64,000 nucleotides of DNA from Cephalotrichum gorgonifer (taxonomy: Eukaryota > Ascomycota > Sordariomycetes > Microascales > Microascaceae), in the NCBI GenBank assembly GCA_900312665.1, contig ONZQ02000016.1:843361-907360 (forward strand). The letters run 5' to 3'. Numbering within the stretch: the first letter of the stretch is position 1; each line of letters opens with the position of its first letter. The notes beneath the pieces were generated by a model. That model searched no databases. It was not told where the DNA came from and was given only the letters and a program-made list of their open reading frames with translations. This document shows, one piece after another, positions 35,047-48,260 of the stretch. The translations under genes were made by a program, and so were the position numbers.

Positions 35047-36996
35047 TCCCCTCGCCGATACCCGATACCCCTTTTGTTTGCACTTGTACTCAGTACACTT
35101 TACTCGGAGCAGCACAATAATGGATCTAGCGGGCCAAGCTTCATTAGGGATATTAGTAGGTGAACGAAACCGTGCCCTTGGAGTCGAGCGGGTCATCTCG
35201 ACACACACTCTCCACCTCTTGCCAATCATAAGGCTGGTTGAATCCCAACCGTTTTCGGGTGACCCCGCTACTGACAGTTATGGTTCTGCAGGCGATGGAT
35301 GTGGACACCTCCCCACATTACTCCGTCATCCCCCCCCCCGGCCGCCGTGGCGGATTCGTTACCTTCGATCCCCCCTTACGAGTACGAGTACTTTGTACTT
35401 GTGTGTGTCTCTTGCGTCCCCACATATTAGCCTTTGTTTCTCACATCCGCGTCACCCTCTTAGAGTTACACTACTCCGAGAGGCTGTGGACTGGACAGAT
35501 GATAATTAATATTACATCGCGGGCTTGGGTAGGAGAAGGAAGCTCCTCATACAAAGTAGTGTACCTCGTAATGTGAGAATGGAGATCGACCCCTGTGATG
35601 CGACGTCGCGTTGATCGGCCGAGAGGCCACGGAGTAACAGATGCTATTCGTACGAGTACAAGGATTGTTGTATTCGTAGGAGGGGATAAGCGGCAAGCCA
35701 GCTGCGAGGGGATTTGTCGCACGGGTGAGACGGGGAGGATGATGGGATGGCCCGTACGGCGGTGACGAACCTAGCCAGCCACCCCCTCTCTTTTGTCCTT
35801 CATTTTTTTTTAGTACACGTACTCGTACTGGTGTTTGTGCGTGATGGAGGTGAAGGTGGTAAAGGGGGGGATAGGTAAACGGGGACATCTAGCGGCATTT
35901 GCTGCTGAGGCGAAGGAACGCCCTTCCCCCGATCCTGGAGTTGCATTGCATGCGTATGTACTTCGTCGGAGCAGCGGTGCAAGCCAAGCTGTCAGGAGGA
36001 GCACTCTCGGAAATCGATGCCGACCGGCCCCCCGCCCCTGATCTGAAAAGGATACATTCCTCTCCGTCAAAATCCGAATCGGGAAAAGGAGGTGGGCGAT
36101 GCGACCCTCTTTTTCGATAGCGCGTTGTTGGGTGGATTGGCAGGATGGGGACGATGACGGAGCATTGGAACCTGGGGTTTGTTCCCTTGGGTGTCTGAAC
36201 TGAGGTAAGTACTACTTGTACTCTGTACAAGTACTCGCAATACAAGAAAGTGGTCAAGTACCGGGTACGGTACTGGTTAGTTTTATTGGATCAGTTGGCT
36301 CATCTGAGGCTAGTCTCACCCCCCCACCCCCCTCGGGGGGCCCCTGCCCCCTCTTACGAGTAACCCCCCTTTCCCTTGCCTGCCCTTGTTCCCAACTTTT
36401 CGTTCTGCTCCCGCTTCCAGACCCCCACCGAATCGCGCTAGTGGCGGATGGTCATGATACCCTTCGCTTGAACTGCGGCCCACAAGCTCCTACGCCATGC
36501 CATCCGATCTGCTCCGTCGAACGATTCTTCGCACGCTAGTGGCCTTGGCGTTAGCTAGCCCCATTCCTTGTTGGGCTGTCGCCCGCCCGCCAGGCAGCCG
36601 TGACTCCCGATCCTCTGGGTCCATCCTCCTCTCTCTCCTCTCATCGCGTCTTGGCTTCCTTCGGAGTACCGGTCATGTCTCTCTCCTCGCGCTAGTACTG
36701 TACGAGCACTCGTATTCCGTAATGTTTCTTTTTCTCCATCTTCACCCGATATTCCGCGACCCTTGAACTCTCGTACAAAATTACCGAGTAGGTACCTACC
36801 TGTCTGTGCGACAGAATTGATCTCCTAGGGGCGGATTGATAATTACGAGTAGGAGGATCGTCGGGAAAGCGGCGGAGGAAGGAAAACTGACGTCAAGCTA
36901 AGAATGCCCCGTACTCGGAGGAGTGCAAATCACCCATTTCCTCCGGCTGGTAATCTCCCATGCACCCATGCGGCGCAAGGTGACGTGACGGATGCA

Positions 36997-37013
36997 GCGA
37001 GAGAGAGAGAGAG
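36997..37013. repeat. (GA)n microsatellite
   Basis: About eight GA units lie a short way left of the assembly gap. Confidence 0.8.
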
Positions 37014-37084
37014 ACAAGGAAGAATATCCTTCTCTCAACTGGGCGAGTGAGATATGATACGTCGCCTTTCCCCCCCCTCCTTCC

Positions 37085-37104
37085 NNNNNNNNNNNNNNNN
37101 NNNN
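37085..37104. other. assembly gap (20 N)
   Basis: Twenty N characters are flanked on the left by a C-rich and TTCC-rich stretch. The length is probably nominal, so the true distance between flanks is unknown. Confidence 1.
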
Positions 37105-40100
37105 CTTTCTCTTGATGTACCCCGAGGTACGGTACCGAGGTACAGGTGCGGAGGATACAGAACCTAACGGCCAAACCCCCGATCCCGCAATCTCGTATCC
37201 GAATTGGGCTGGGCTCGGGCCTTGGCTGGACCATCGACGGTCGATCTCAGATACCCGTGCAGGGAAGATGCTCAAAGTTAAATCTCACCCTCGCTTATCC
37301 TACGTTTCCAGGGTCGGGGGGATCTGATATGCCAAGGATCACACGGTACGAATATCCTCCGAGGGTGGGTACCAAGGTACCGATTCCAGCCGTTACCTAC
37401 GGGTATGTACCTTACTACTCGCATAAGGTTGTATGAGTACCTTGTACACTGGACAGTCGTGTCGGGCAGGGAGCGAGAAAAACAAAAAGGCGACGTCGAC
37501 GACAGAAGTGATACCTTGAGTATTTGAGTATTGAGTACTAAGTCATTTGCATCGTGGGGATAGGTAATAGACAGATAGCTTTCCATGGAATCGAGGGAAA
37601 GGGGCCGAACTCAATGAATGACATTCGTTTAATGCCACTTTTGGGATAAGACCTGGGACTAATATACCTCGTCCAGACCGACAGGTATGCTATCGTAGCA
37701 AACCCCCACTTCCCGTCACCCCCGGGATTGTCTGCATTTCGTCAACACCAAACCACACTAGTATTAATATCACATTTTACTTCGGCTTGTTTTTAGCGGA
37801 GTACCCGAATCTTGCTGATACGTTGGGCAAACTTACAAATGAGATCTGATCTGAAGACGGGGCGATTAACGCTGCAAGCAAGCGCACAGGGGTTTGCGAT
37901 CCCATCGAGGGGGGGTGAGCTGATGCAGGCATACTCATAACTCATACTTGTCGAGCCTCGCTCGCCATCTTATCCGCTCTTCACGTATTACGTCGCTCCT
38001 CCCTATTCGTATGGCTGCGCATCCTTCGGCCTGAACCAGCCCCTAAAAGGTGGCGCAGAAGAACAAGATTACCCCGGCCAACCACTCGCACGCACACTGG
38101 GATGAGCGCCGAGTCCGAAGGATGAGCAATGCACAGCACGTTAGCCTCACTCTAGCGTGGTGTTTGCGCGTTGTCATGGAATCCTTCGGGTACAAGTGTC
38201 CAGCGGAGCTGCGAGTAGCTCGTGGTGGTGGGTACGAAGTACTCTGTGTGATAACCGCGCCGCGTATCTTTATCTCGGGCCGCGGCGGGCGGGGCGGGCA
38301 CGCGGAGTGCTTGTACTCAATACAGGTATGGGTACAAGTGACGGAGCTAGCTAAAACCGGCCTTCTTAGCGGAAAGGAACGAATATTCGTAGATTTCGAC
38401 AAGCGGGGGGGCGGGGGCGGAAAAAAGGGCGGCCTCGCCTCCACCTTCTTGTCACCCATCACAGATCGGGGTAATACCGTACAATAATACTACAAGTATG
38501 GAGGATAAGCTCGCCATGTCTCCCTGCACCATACACTTGCATAAACAAGTACCTGTACTACGAGTAAGGTAAGGGGTCGTCATAACATGAATACAAACAG
38601 TGCGGGCAGGCTCGTTTTGTCGATCGATGGTCCCGACCCGATGAGTCGACGACAGAAACATTTGTTCACTGCCGACTGCCGACTGCGATAGGGGTGTGGT
38701 ATAACACTATGTAATGTTGGCCCCCCAGATATCCTTCCGGTAATCGCGATTCCCCCTTGTTTTGCGCCGGCGGTTGTTCTGGTTGCATTCGTGATGTTCC
38801 ATCAGAGCACGTGGAAACGTGGAAAGGGTTGGGCTTTTCGGGGACCTGGAAGCTTATCGTGCTTTGGAGCAAATCGACCCACACAGTCCGGGGCCGGAGA
38901 AGAATAGGCGCTCTTGCCCGCAACAACCCATCCATCCGTACTTAGACTGACGAGTAGTACTCTTATACAATGTACCCACTTACATGGATATAAATGCGGT
39001 CCCGGAGCAGGAAATGAGAGCGAGAACGGACCCTGGGAGAGCACGACGCACATTGTTTTTCTTCCATCTCTTCGAGGGCCGTCAGAAGACCCTGCGGGCA
39101 GGCGAGGCTCCTCCCTCTGTGGCTATTGAGTGTTGGGCTCCATAGGGGCACTTCCAATACCCCCTCTACTTGTACCAACCCGGCCTCCCTCTCAGCAGAT
39201 AATCTTAATACTAGTGCTCGTGTGTGTGGCCCCTTCCTTAGAAGAAACACGGTGTAGTTATTATTTTGAACAAAGTCCCACTACCGGCGCAGGACACACG
39301 TATTACTGGACGCACTCGCACAAGACAGTTGCTATCCCTCTTCGGGTGCCATCAGACCCAAGCGATCGGGCTCCACAGTCGTTCGATCCATCTGGAAGTA
39401 CCCACCATCCATCCAGTGGGCTGGCTATTCGGCATGTGGCCACCGCATCACCTGAGATCGAGATCGTGGGTGGTTGAGAGACATGTATCGAACAGGCGTT
39501 CCCGCCCCTCGGGAATCGGTGTCGGTGGGGTTCGGCGGCGCGATGGGTTGGAGTACTTGGTACGGGGTATCTCCCTGAAAGTCTCTTAAGACGATGACGC
39601 ACGAGCCGAGCACGGAGACGAAAGGAGGGAGGACCCTGTCGTTCTAGGCCCGCCCCCAACGGTACACCTTGCCCCAAGTACAAGTATAGGTACAGGTACA
39701 ATGTACTTAGAGGAGAAGGGGAGCAAAGATGCTGCGATCCACGACATCCTGCACAAGTATGGAAACACGGTGCACAGGCGCTCACGACGAGAGGCCGCTC
39801 GGTGTCAACTGCCTATGTCCCCTCATGCAGCAGTGGGTGTCCATCTCTTCGCTAACTGCAAACCGATGGACGATCCATCGAGCACGAGCCTACTAATTAG
39901 TATTACGAGTAGCTTCTTTTCTTGCCGATCCCACGGAGCGCTAAGAAAAGCCGTCTGCCACAACCCGGTCTGCCACCGCCCACCCACCGGCATCGACCCC
40001 CTGTCAGGAAAGCCGCGCCCGGCGCACTCGTAATTTCAAAGCGATTTTCCAAGCCGGCTGGAGCGGCACAGCGACATGCATGTGACGCATCGGATTCCGC

Positions 40101-40330
40101 GACGACACTCCCGCGAGCCTACGCAGCCCACCGCCGACTGGTGAATCGGAATCGGGGGGTGCATAATAATACCACGCACACAGCTACCGCCGCCATTGGT
40201 TGGGGACGCCGAGCCTGGGCTCAACCCCCGATATCATCGAACAAGCGTTGGCAATAGCGGCGAGGGTAAAAAAAGAAAGGGGGGGCGTGCGGCATACGAG
40301 TACGACTTTCCCACCTGGGATGGATCTAGT

Positions 40331-40349
40331 AAAAAAAAAAAAAAAAAAA
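40331..40349. repeat. poly-A run of 19
   Basis: An A homopolymer lies in intergenic DNA. No retroposon body or target-site duplication is seen around it. Confidence 0.9.
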
Positions 40350-42279
40350 GCCTGCGCTTCTAACGGAGTGGGGTTTATCCTGTGGTGCAGCAGCGGATAG
40401 CAACCTCTTTTGGTTATGAATGGCCCCAATACAGAACGGAGGTGTGGACGAAGTACGTGGCAGGTGGCTGTTGTGAGACAGACCTCCTATAAACACCAAA
40501 AGCCTGGGATCGGACCTGGGTGGTCTGCCATTCTCGTGCCCAAGTTCTTGGCACAACAAGGTATACACGAGCAAGGGCAGCGAGTCTCCATGGATAGAGG
40601 GGCCGGTCCCGAATAGATACTCGCTCGCCCGGTGAGCCCTGACTGCTCTGCTCACCGCTTCATGCTCGTTCTCGCACGACGGACGCAGAAATATCGTTGG
40701 TCTCAGGGATCTGCGCCTTGGCACGCGATCGATGAAATGCACAAGCAGCCCTCCTTCTGCTGGGTACGGGATATGTGCGACGTACGGAGTACAAGTACAA
40801 GGGGGGAAAATGCCCCGAGTATGTCATCGTCTGCCATCAATTATGACCAACCCCCATCTTCCAGCATCATTCAACAAGTCCGATCCTATGTAGATTCATG
40901 TTGGAGCGGAATGGGCGCGCGCCCGGTCGGTCGACCACGCAATCTTGTTAGCCCACCCGCAAGATTGGGGCGATCTATTAATATTCCTCCGTGACCCGAG
41001 CCCGCTGTACGAGTAGTCAATAACGGCTCACGGGGTACGGAGTAGCATTATCCTGTGCCTGGCCAATAACGCTTGGCACCCTCCCTCCTCATTTACAGTC
41101 CTGACCCGAGTGCAGATTTCCGCTGTGTACGAACACTTGTGCGAGTACTCTCTACTTTTGTACAGGGCCGCAGTACGCCAAGAGGAAAAGAGTGGCTCTG
41201 CGATCTCGATAAATAGTTTCCCCCCTTTTATTCTGTACTAGTAGTTGTCTGCTTACTCCGTGCGCATGCAAATGTCTCGAAAACGGCGGCATCCTGGCTG
41301 GCCGTGGGGTTTTGTCGGCGAGTCGCACGAACGAACTAGTTACGAGTACGACGATAACAAGCAGAGGATCCATTGCACCGCCGCCAAGGAATCCAGATGG
41401 ATGCGCCAACGCTAGCCAGTGCGCCAGCGGGGTTACGATGAGCGTTTTGGGTGGACGCGAGCCGGGTTTCTCGACGACCCGACGCCGGGCCCTCACGCTT
41501 CTAAATAAGGAAATAAATAGCTTATACTATGATAAGGGCACAAGGGCCGACCGATGTGGCAGGACACACCAATACGAGGGCGACAGTAATAGTAGTCGTG
41601 TCGATGACGGCGATGGAAAGGATGAGTCGCTGGTACTCCTAGACTGGAGAATACCTATATGAGTGCGAATGCGAGGAGGTACTCGCAGGGGTGAGAGAGG
41701 TTACATATCCTGCCTGCTCTGGGCAAAAAGAAAGTAAAATACATAATAATATCGGAACCCAGAGAAACACAGATCGCGTGGGGTCGTGGGGCAAGTTGCC
41801 TTGATTGGCCCAGTTAGCAATAAGGAGATCTCGTGGTACAAGCACACATGTATTGCCTGTACTAGCATCAACAGGACAAGTGTGTAAGTATGGAAGCAAG
41901 GATCCATCAGAAGCCACGCCCCGTGGACCCCACCCCACCCCCGATAAGTAATTGTACTACTGTACGAACGACTCGGGTAGAGTGGTGCTCATAGATCCCA
42001 CATCCCAGTTGCACCCCCAATCGTCCAATATTACCTCTTAAAGGAGATACTCCGCAGCCCGTACCTCGTACGCTAAGGTACAAAGGACGAATGGGCATCT
42101 CCGAGGACCAGAGTGGCGGGTGCCGCTAATCTTAGTAGCAATCGAGGGAGAGTACTAAAGTAGTGCTTACCGACTAATATTAGCTCGCCAATATCGGTAG
42201 GGTCAATCAAACCCATCTCCTCCCCTTGGACGACACGTAATGATTCCTCATAGCTGCTTGAGATACCCGCACACACTCG

Positions 42280-44390
42280 TGCTCGTGATCGTACGAGTAC
42301 GATCCAAGTGCAAGTGTAAGTACTCATGCTTATACGAGTACGAGTAGGTAGAAACAAACTTGTAAAATTACTTGAAATGGTCCATCGACGCTCGTCGCCT
42401 GTTTATTTCGTAATCGTTAGTTTGGATTTCGCTTGGCGAACGCACTCATTTCCCCACAAGTTTACTTACCTACGAGCGTATTATTCGTACGATGTCATGT
42501 CACACCCCTCGCCTCCGTACCTGCCCCATCTCGACCACCCCCCCCCCCCCCCAAAAAAAGGCTGTTGACGATTGTACTCGTAACTAAGTCGCGAAAACAT
42601 ATGCCGAAGTTGAGCTCGCGCACCTACTCGTAAAGCTGTCCACTGGGCTGTAGCGTGCGCATACGTAGTGCCACAAGAATGCTGAAATGCTTGACCAGAA
42701 CGAGTACTCGTACGCCTCCCCCTCCCCCCACACACGGTCGAGGCAAAGCGCGGATATAGATCGACACTTAAGGTGCGTACTTGTAATGTGATACGTGGAC
42801 GACGCGCTCTCGTCACACGGTATCGATAGAGAGAGGCGGACCCGGCCCTTTCACGCACACCCCCTTCGATCTTGGACCCTCGGGCGGAAAGTGTTCCATC
42901 TGAGATCCTGCGCGTGGCGCGCTCTCATCTCCTAGTATGTAGAAGTGACAATGTCCTGCAGACCCGCACCGCTGGTGGTGGTGTTCCAGGACAGCGAGTC
43001 TGACAGATCCCTCCGTCCCCCCTGCAAGCCCACATCTGACATTTCCCCTTACTCGTACCTCCAAGCACAGGCGCACAAGTAGTATTACTCGGCACTCCAC
43101 ACTTCCGCCTCGCGTCCCGCCTCCACCGTCGAGTTGTCCTCGACAGCATTTTCAAATCGGTCGACACGGTGACCAGAGCAGAGTAGCTGGGCGACCCCCA
43201 ACCCTCAAGGTTTGCAGGGGAACTGGATACCTACCAACGGTGCGACTTCAGCTATATCATGTTATGGTGGAGAAACATTCCTGAAGCCTGTGGGTGGGAT
43301 CACCACTGCCTCTACGAGTACCTCGAGGACCCCCATCTGTCGGATATGTACACGTAGTACAAATACGGTGTCGTACTCTCCACTACTGGTACGAAGTACT
43401 TGTAGATCGTGACAAGGATGAACGCCAGGATATCGCGGAACGGGTGTCGATTGCGCCTGGCCAGGTGGGGGCGAAAAAGGGGAGGGTATGAAGGCGTGGG
43501 TTGCAGCCAATCCTTCTTAGATCCTCTCGTAGGGATGTTATTCTTCCTCGTAGTACAAGTACGAGTCCCTTTTCTTTGGCCTCCCCACAGCCATATAAGA
43601 TCGATGCCCCGTTGGGTGAAAGCGGGATCAGACTACAAGTATTACAAGTATGTCGATCGATGGACATGGGAGTACTCGTGCTTGGAAAGGGTCTCTCGAG
43701 ACACGCCTCCTTCGAGGCAAGAGGTACGTACTCGTAGCGACGGTTCAGTGCGAGGTACTCGTAATATCGAACATGGGCCGGCAGGCTCCTTCTGTCGGCA
43801 ACAACAACAACACATACCTAACCATCTTGCGTTGATCTCCATTACAAGGAAGAGTACGAGACGAGCAGGTACTCATACTCACTCATACCCTCTACCTTGA
43901 CGAGGCCGGGCAGCAGCGCCCGGAGAGTGTCAGGCAGGGCGCCTTCACACTGGAGATTGGAGATATTAGGAGATTGAGCGTAAATAATAAACGAGAAGCC
44001 ACATTTGTACTGTGCGGACTCGTGCGTTTCTCCCCGGCCTGCACCACTCTGTCATATACCTCCCAGCCGCCCCTGATCGCCTCAGCATTCACTGCCCCGT
44101 CCTGTACTTGTACTCGCTACGGTACGGAGCATAGGATAATGGCAATATTACCCCTATCACAACGAGTACAAGTATGGCGTGGCGGGTTATGCGAGCATCT
44201 CGCCGGCGGGATTTCCGCACTTCGCACAACTACTCCGCGTTCGTAGCTGCATGACCAGCGCCAGCTGTGCCCCACCACCGGTACGTGCGCATACACTACG
44301 TACGTACGAGTACGTACTTGGACGGGGGAGGTACGTCCCATGCAACATTACTACTGGATGTAGAGCCAAGTACGGGTATTACGAGTATCG
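42280..44390. repeat. dense cluster of TACGAGTA / TACAAGTA 8-mer motifs
   Basis: By eye, about 18 occurrences of TACGAGTA, TACTCGTA, TACAAGTA or TACTTGTA lie within 2.1 kb. Positions are near 42290, 42332, 42572, 42624, 42701, 42778, 43048, 43312, 43397, 43555, 43634, 43642, 43728, 43755, 44105, 44163, 44307 and 44379. Several are nested in longer GTAC-ended composites such as CGAGTACTCGTAC. Spacing is irregular, so this is not a tandem array. Confidence 0.8.
42538..42552. repeat. poly-C run of 15 followed by poly-A
   Basis: The C homopolymer is followed directly by seven A. Confidence 0.9.
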
Positions 44391-44781
44391 AGTACTCGGA
44401 CAGACATGGGCACACCCGCACAGCCAGCCCATCCAAATACCCTGCCTGGTACTTGACCAGGGTCTGTGCCTTCCTTTTTATTCTTGGGTCACCACCCTCC
44501 CCGTCTCCCAGCTGGGTCCAAATCTACCCGAGCCATATATTTCCGGGTAGTCTAAACCGCGCCCTGCGTCGTCGAGATCCCAGCCTCGACACCCGTCCGT
44601 CATCACCGTGCTCTAGATCCACCTCGACGTCGCATCCATTCCCTCGGGGCACCTTCTTCCCTCCACCTTCCAAAGGTCCGAGCTTAAGTTCCTTTCTAAT
44701 ACTCTCTCCAATTTTTCTCTTTCAATCTATCCTCTCCCCTCAACCTCCAACCTCAACCTCAGCCTCAACTCTCGTCTCCCC

Positions 44782-44868
44782 ATGCGCCTCCACCTCGACG
44801 ACGCTCTCCTCACCACACTCTGTCGGCACGCCCAGATGTCCTCCGCAATCCCACCAATATCCTCGTGA
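44782..44868 (+). other. possible upstream ORF in the leader of the GATA-factor gene
   Basis: An ATG-to-TGA frame of 28 codons ends 41 bp before the proposed ATG of the GATA factor. It lies in a pyrimidine-rich stretch that looks like a 5' leader. It could lower translation of the main frame. No transcript boundary can be seen, so this stays tentative. Confidence 0.3.
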
Positions 44869-44909
44869 TCCTGGTAACGTAAGAACTCCGCGTCCCTCGT
44901 AGTGTCGTT

Positions 44910-46716
44910 ATGGATGCGGGCGAGGCTGGCTCAAGGCAAAGGTGAGCTTGTGCGTTGGGGGCGGAATGCCAGGTCGACCTCTTGGTCGGAGGAGAGCCGG
45001 TGACCCTCGGCACCAACTCCCAGGCCCTCTGTACCCTTACTCCTTCTCGACCTCTGGCTGTCCAACGGAGGATGGGGGAGATCCGGAGGCAGCTGAGCCC
45101 AGGGCTAAGTCCGTACGTAACTAACTGGGGCTTCGATAGCCGTGTCACATCCACCCAAAACCACAGTCGATACGACCTCCAAACTACTCCACAACCTAGT
45201 CGACGAGAACCGCAGGAACGACAGCACGAAGAAGCTCCTGCAATGGCGACGGCCACTCTCCTCCGCCCGAGCGCCCCATACTCCCAACCGCACTCCCAAC
45301 CGCACTCTTACAGTCCCGGCTACCCGAATGCACCCGCCCCATCCAACAAGTCGGATATGATCTCTCCAATCGAGCCACGACGGGCGTCCGACCCCGCGGA
45401 CGCTCCCCAACACCGGCAGTCGCTACCTTCTATCTCCGAAGTGATATCTTCGGCAGGCAGCCCCGTCGGTAGTCTCTCACAACCACCTCCTCCGATATCG
45501 ATACCAAGCTTCCCATCCCCTTTCTCGGCCTCGCCACGCCCCTACTCAGATCCGCACACTGGACACGACAAGGGCCCCTCGACCCACCCCTTGCACCCTC
45601 CCCCAACTTACCCGTCAAGGCAAGAGCCGCTACCACCTTTCGGCGACTCGTCTCGAGCTCACCACCCCTTCGCATCCCGCCCCGGTCCCAGTCCCCTACA
45701 CTCGTTCTCTCCTCCCCATCCGAGCCCGCCTACGAAGCCGGAGCAGCCTCGCCTAGAGTCCGATAGCATCGCGGACCAACATGCCATGAACGGGGGCTAC
45801 CGTCACCCACCTCCAATAGCGCCTTATTCAACCACGGGCCAGTTGGCTCCCGGCCAGCTGCCCCAGCCCTCGCCGTACCCGTTATCTCCCAGGCACGCCG
45901 GTCCCCCAGTTCATTCGCCGTTCGACCCTCAACGGGGTCCACCACCCAGGCAGGAGGAGGGTGAAGACGCAAGGGCGAGATACGAGATGCCCCTGAACCG
46001 TCATATCGAGGCCTGGACATACCAAGAGTGCCTCAGTCGAGTGAGCATTCAATCCCCTGCCTACCCCCACGTCGCCGTCCGCGCGAGCGATGCGTCTCCT
46101 GGACGTTATAAGTACTGACTGAAAGTCTAGATTGCGTCCTCGTCGAGAACGATCTTCAATTTTGCTGAAGGGTATGGCAAGATTGCTCAGGAACAACATA
46201 CCTCACGACCGATTCCCGAGCGACTCCCGACTGAGAGGGAAGTGACGGATATGCTCGGCAACCTGGATTACATCCGCAGGTCCCTCGAGAACGTGAGGGA
46301 CCTGGTTCAGCAGAGCACCAGGGCGGAGATACCGAGGGAGGTCCCAGCAAAGGCACCTTTTGAGGAGGAGGACGTACAGATGTACGAAGGAATTAAACAA
46401 CCACCATATGGTGGGGCCACCACGGAGGTCAAGAAGAGACGTGGGGTAAGAGTCCGTCCCCTTTAGGACCTAAGCTTGTTCTTTGTTACCGCCCTACCTC
46501 CCCGCCGTTGCGGTGGCTGACTTTGCTCTACAGCGCGCTGCACCTCCCGGACGATGCCATAGCTGCAACCGGATCGATACTCCCGAGTGGAGGAGAGGAC
46601 CGGACGGCGCCCGGACGCTCTGTAATGCATGCGGCCTACATTACGCTAAGCTAGAGAGGAAGAGGCAGCTCGAAGCTCGAAACCGGCCGGCAAGGCAGGG
46701 GGACGAGGCGAGCTGA
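44910..46716 (+). CDS. nsdD: GATA zinc-finger transcription factor, NsdD/SUB-1 type
   Basis: Four exons are proposed: 44910-44941, 45140-46040, 46131-46445 and 46534-46716, giving 476 aa (A. nidulans NsdD is about 460). The first intron (198 nt, donor GTGAGC, branch CTAAC, acceptor GATAG) is the least certain. An alternative start is the ATG around 45243. A Pro/Ser/His-rich N-terminal region (to about 310) precedes a conserved helical block ([12 protein letters not shown], then [20 protein letters not shown]). A single C-terminal GATA finger follows (C424-X2-C427-X18-C446-X2-C449, with [12 protein letters not shown] and [19 protein letters not shown]). NsdD/SUB-1 controls sexual development and represses conidiation in ascomycetes. 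Finger position and flanks support this subgroup over the AreA, WC or SRE types. Confidence 0.87.
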
Positions 46717-48260
46717 GCACTCGACCCCGACCATGTTCGTCTCGCCACATTCTCTTCTTCTTCCTTTCCGACACAGGCGCGGATAGCACAAGTCTTCTGC
46801 ACTCGCGCCTTCTTAGGCCGAAACATCCAGGCAGGCCCGTGCCGCGATATTCGTCATACCAGGCGTAAGCCTTGATCACTGCCAGCTGCTCGCGGCAATC
46901 CTACGAACCTTGGTCGTTCCAGGGCTCGCTGAGCCTTAGGTATACTTTTAATGGCACCATTCCGCCTCCTCAGATCCGGGCGGACCGTTGGCTGCTGCGT
47001 GCAGCTACATCCTTTCGGCCCATGCATACCTACCCCCATGGTTGACGGCGACCCATTTACCCCCCGATGGCCTCAAGACTCCTCGGGCAAGTACCACTTC
47101 GGCACAAGGAGGACTCTAGCAGGAGCCGACTCTTGCAACATGCCCCGTCGAAATAATACCCATTACCCTCACGCGCTGCTTTCCCCTCTTCACCCACTCA
47201 CTCTCCGCCCTTACCTCTTATCATCCCCCCCCCAACTCACTCCCCCGTCCATCCGTCTTTTCATAATTATTTCTCAGCTACCCTCTGGGCTGCTGCTATT
47301 TCGTCTCGGTTGCTTTTTTTCTTGTTTTTTTTGTTATAGTTGGCGTTAGCATCAGGGACATAAGGGACGGCGTCAATCGGGCTTACTCTTGGCGAGTCGC
47401 GTATGGGCTCATTTTATTACACTATTATATCATTTATTTTTTGCGTTTGTGCGGTCGGAAAAGTTACCTGGCTCGGAATCATGGCAAGAAAGAGAGGTTT
47501 GAGGGGGGGTTGGGGTTTGGGGTATGGGGAGGTGTCAGTTCTTGTCCATCCGTTAGCTGTTGATAGAAGGCCACATGGGGCATGCTCGTTAAGGATCCGG
47601 CTGCCGTCCTGCCTGCCGACGATGGAGTTTATTCTTCGGGCCATGTGGGACGGGAGTATCCAGCAGGCCCCCGGGCTACATGTGGCCAACTGGACAGAGA
47701 GCTAGATGTATCGGGCAAGGTTTTTCATCAGTAGATGTTGGAGTCCGGACTGTAATGGAGCGTGGTGACGGTGTCCTGGTTTTCATAGGAGTATTTAGTG
47801 AAGGGTGCGAAGAGATTTCATCCCTTATTGGTGCCACATGCGACGCAAACATGCGTGAGTCGAGTCGGAGCATGAAAGTGACGCAGCCACTCTCTCATTG
47901 TCACGTTTCCCGTCCCCCCACTGTGACTTACATCTCGCCAAATGGACCCGGTGGGACGGCATGTACGCGGTCCTCGTCAGCGGGCAACTGTGCATGTAGA
48001 TATCGCCTCTAATCCCGGCTACCGGGCCGGGAACAACTTGTCTGGTCCCCCCTCACATCACGAGCACACGTAGTACCGCGGTACGGGTTTACGCACGAAA
48101 AGAAAGGGGCGGGTCGTGGCCTTCAGGGGCGTATGCAAAGAATGTCCCCGACGGGGGCTAAAGAGGCGTCCGGATCACGGTACTACCAAGATCGCAAAAT
48201 TCGTGCTGCATTCATGTATATACGCGCGCCCTAATCTTGGACTACCTAATAAATGCTACG
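46717..48260. other. convergent intergenic, no gene seen
   Basis: These are the 3' flanks of the GATA-factor gene (plus) and the glutamate-cysteine ligase gene (minus). T-rich stretches (about 47280-47340) fit a 3' UTR. The ORFs lack codon bias. The TAC(GA/AA)GTA motifs that fill the region to the left are absent here. Confidence 0.5.

Larger units (their letters stand above)
34788..44909. other. 10 kb gene-free region
   Basis: I find no exon with both splice signals and coding bias between the 5-oxoprolinase stop and the GATA-factor start. Many short ORFs occur on both strands but are random-looking. The region holds homopolymers, a GA microsatellite (36997-37013), the N gap and about 34 of the dispersed TAC(GA/AA)GTA 8-mers, which become dense from 42.3 to 44.4 kb. 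The right end (about 44.4-44.9 kb) is strongly pyrimidine-rich, as in long fungal 5' leaders. Confidence 0.5.

Noticed and set aside
42280..44390. CRISPR-like or tandem array
   Set aside because: The motifs are 8-15 bp, irregularly spaced and on both strands, with no repeat-spacer periodicity. The genome is eukaryotic.
44267..44902. 211-codon Ser/Pro-rich plus-strand ORF before the GATA factor
   Set aside because: It reflects a pyrimidine-rich leader rather than coding sequence and is out of frame with the GATA-factor exons.
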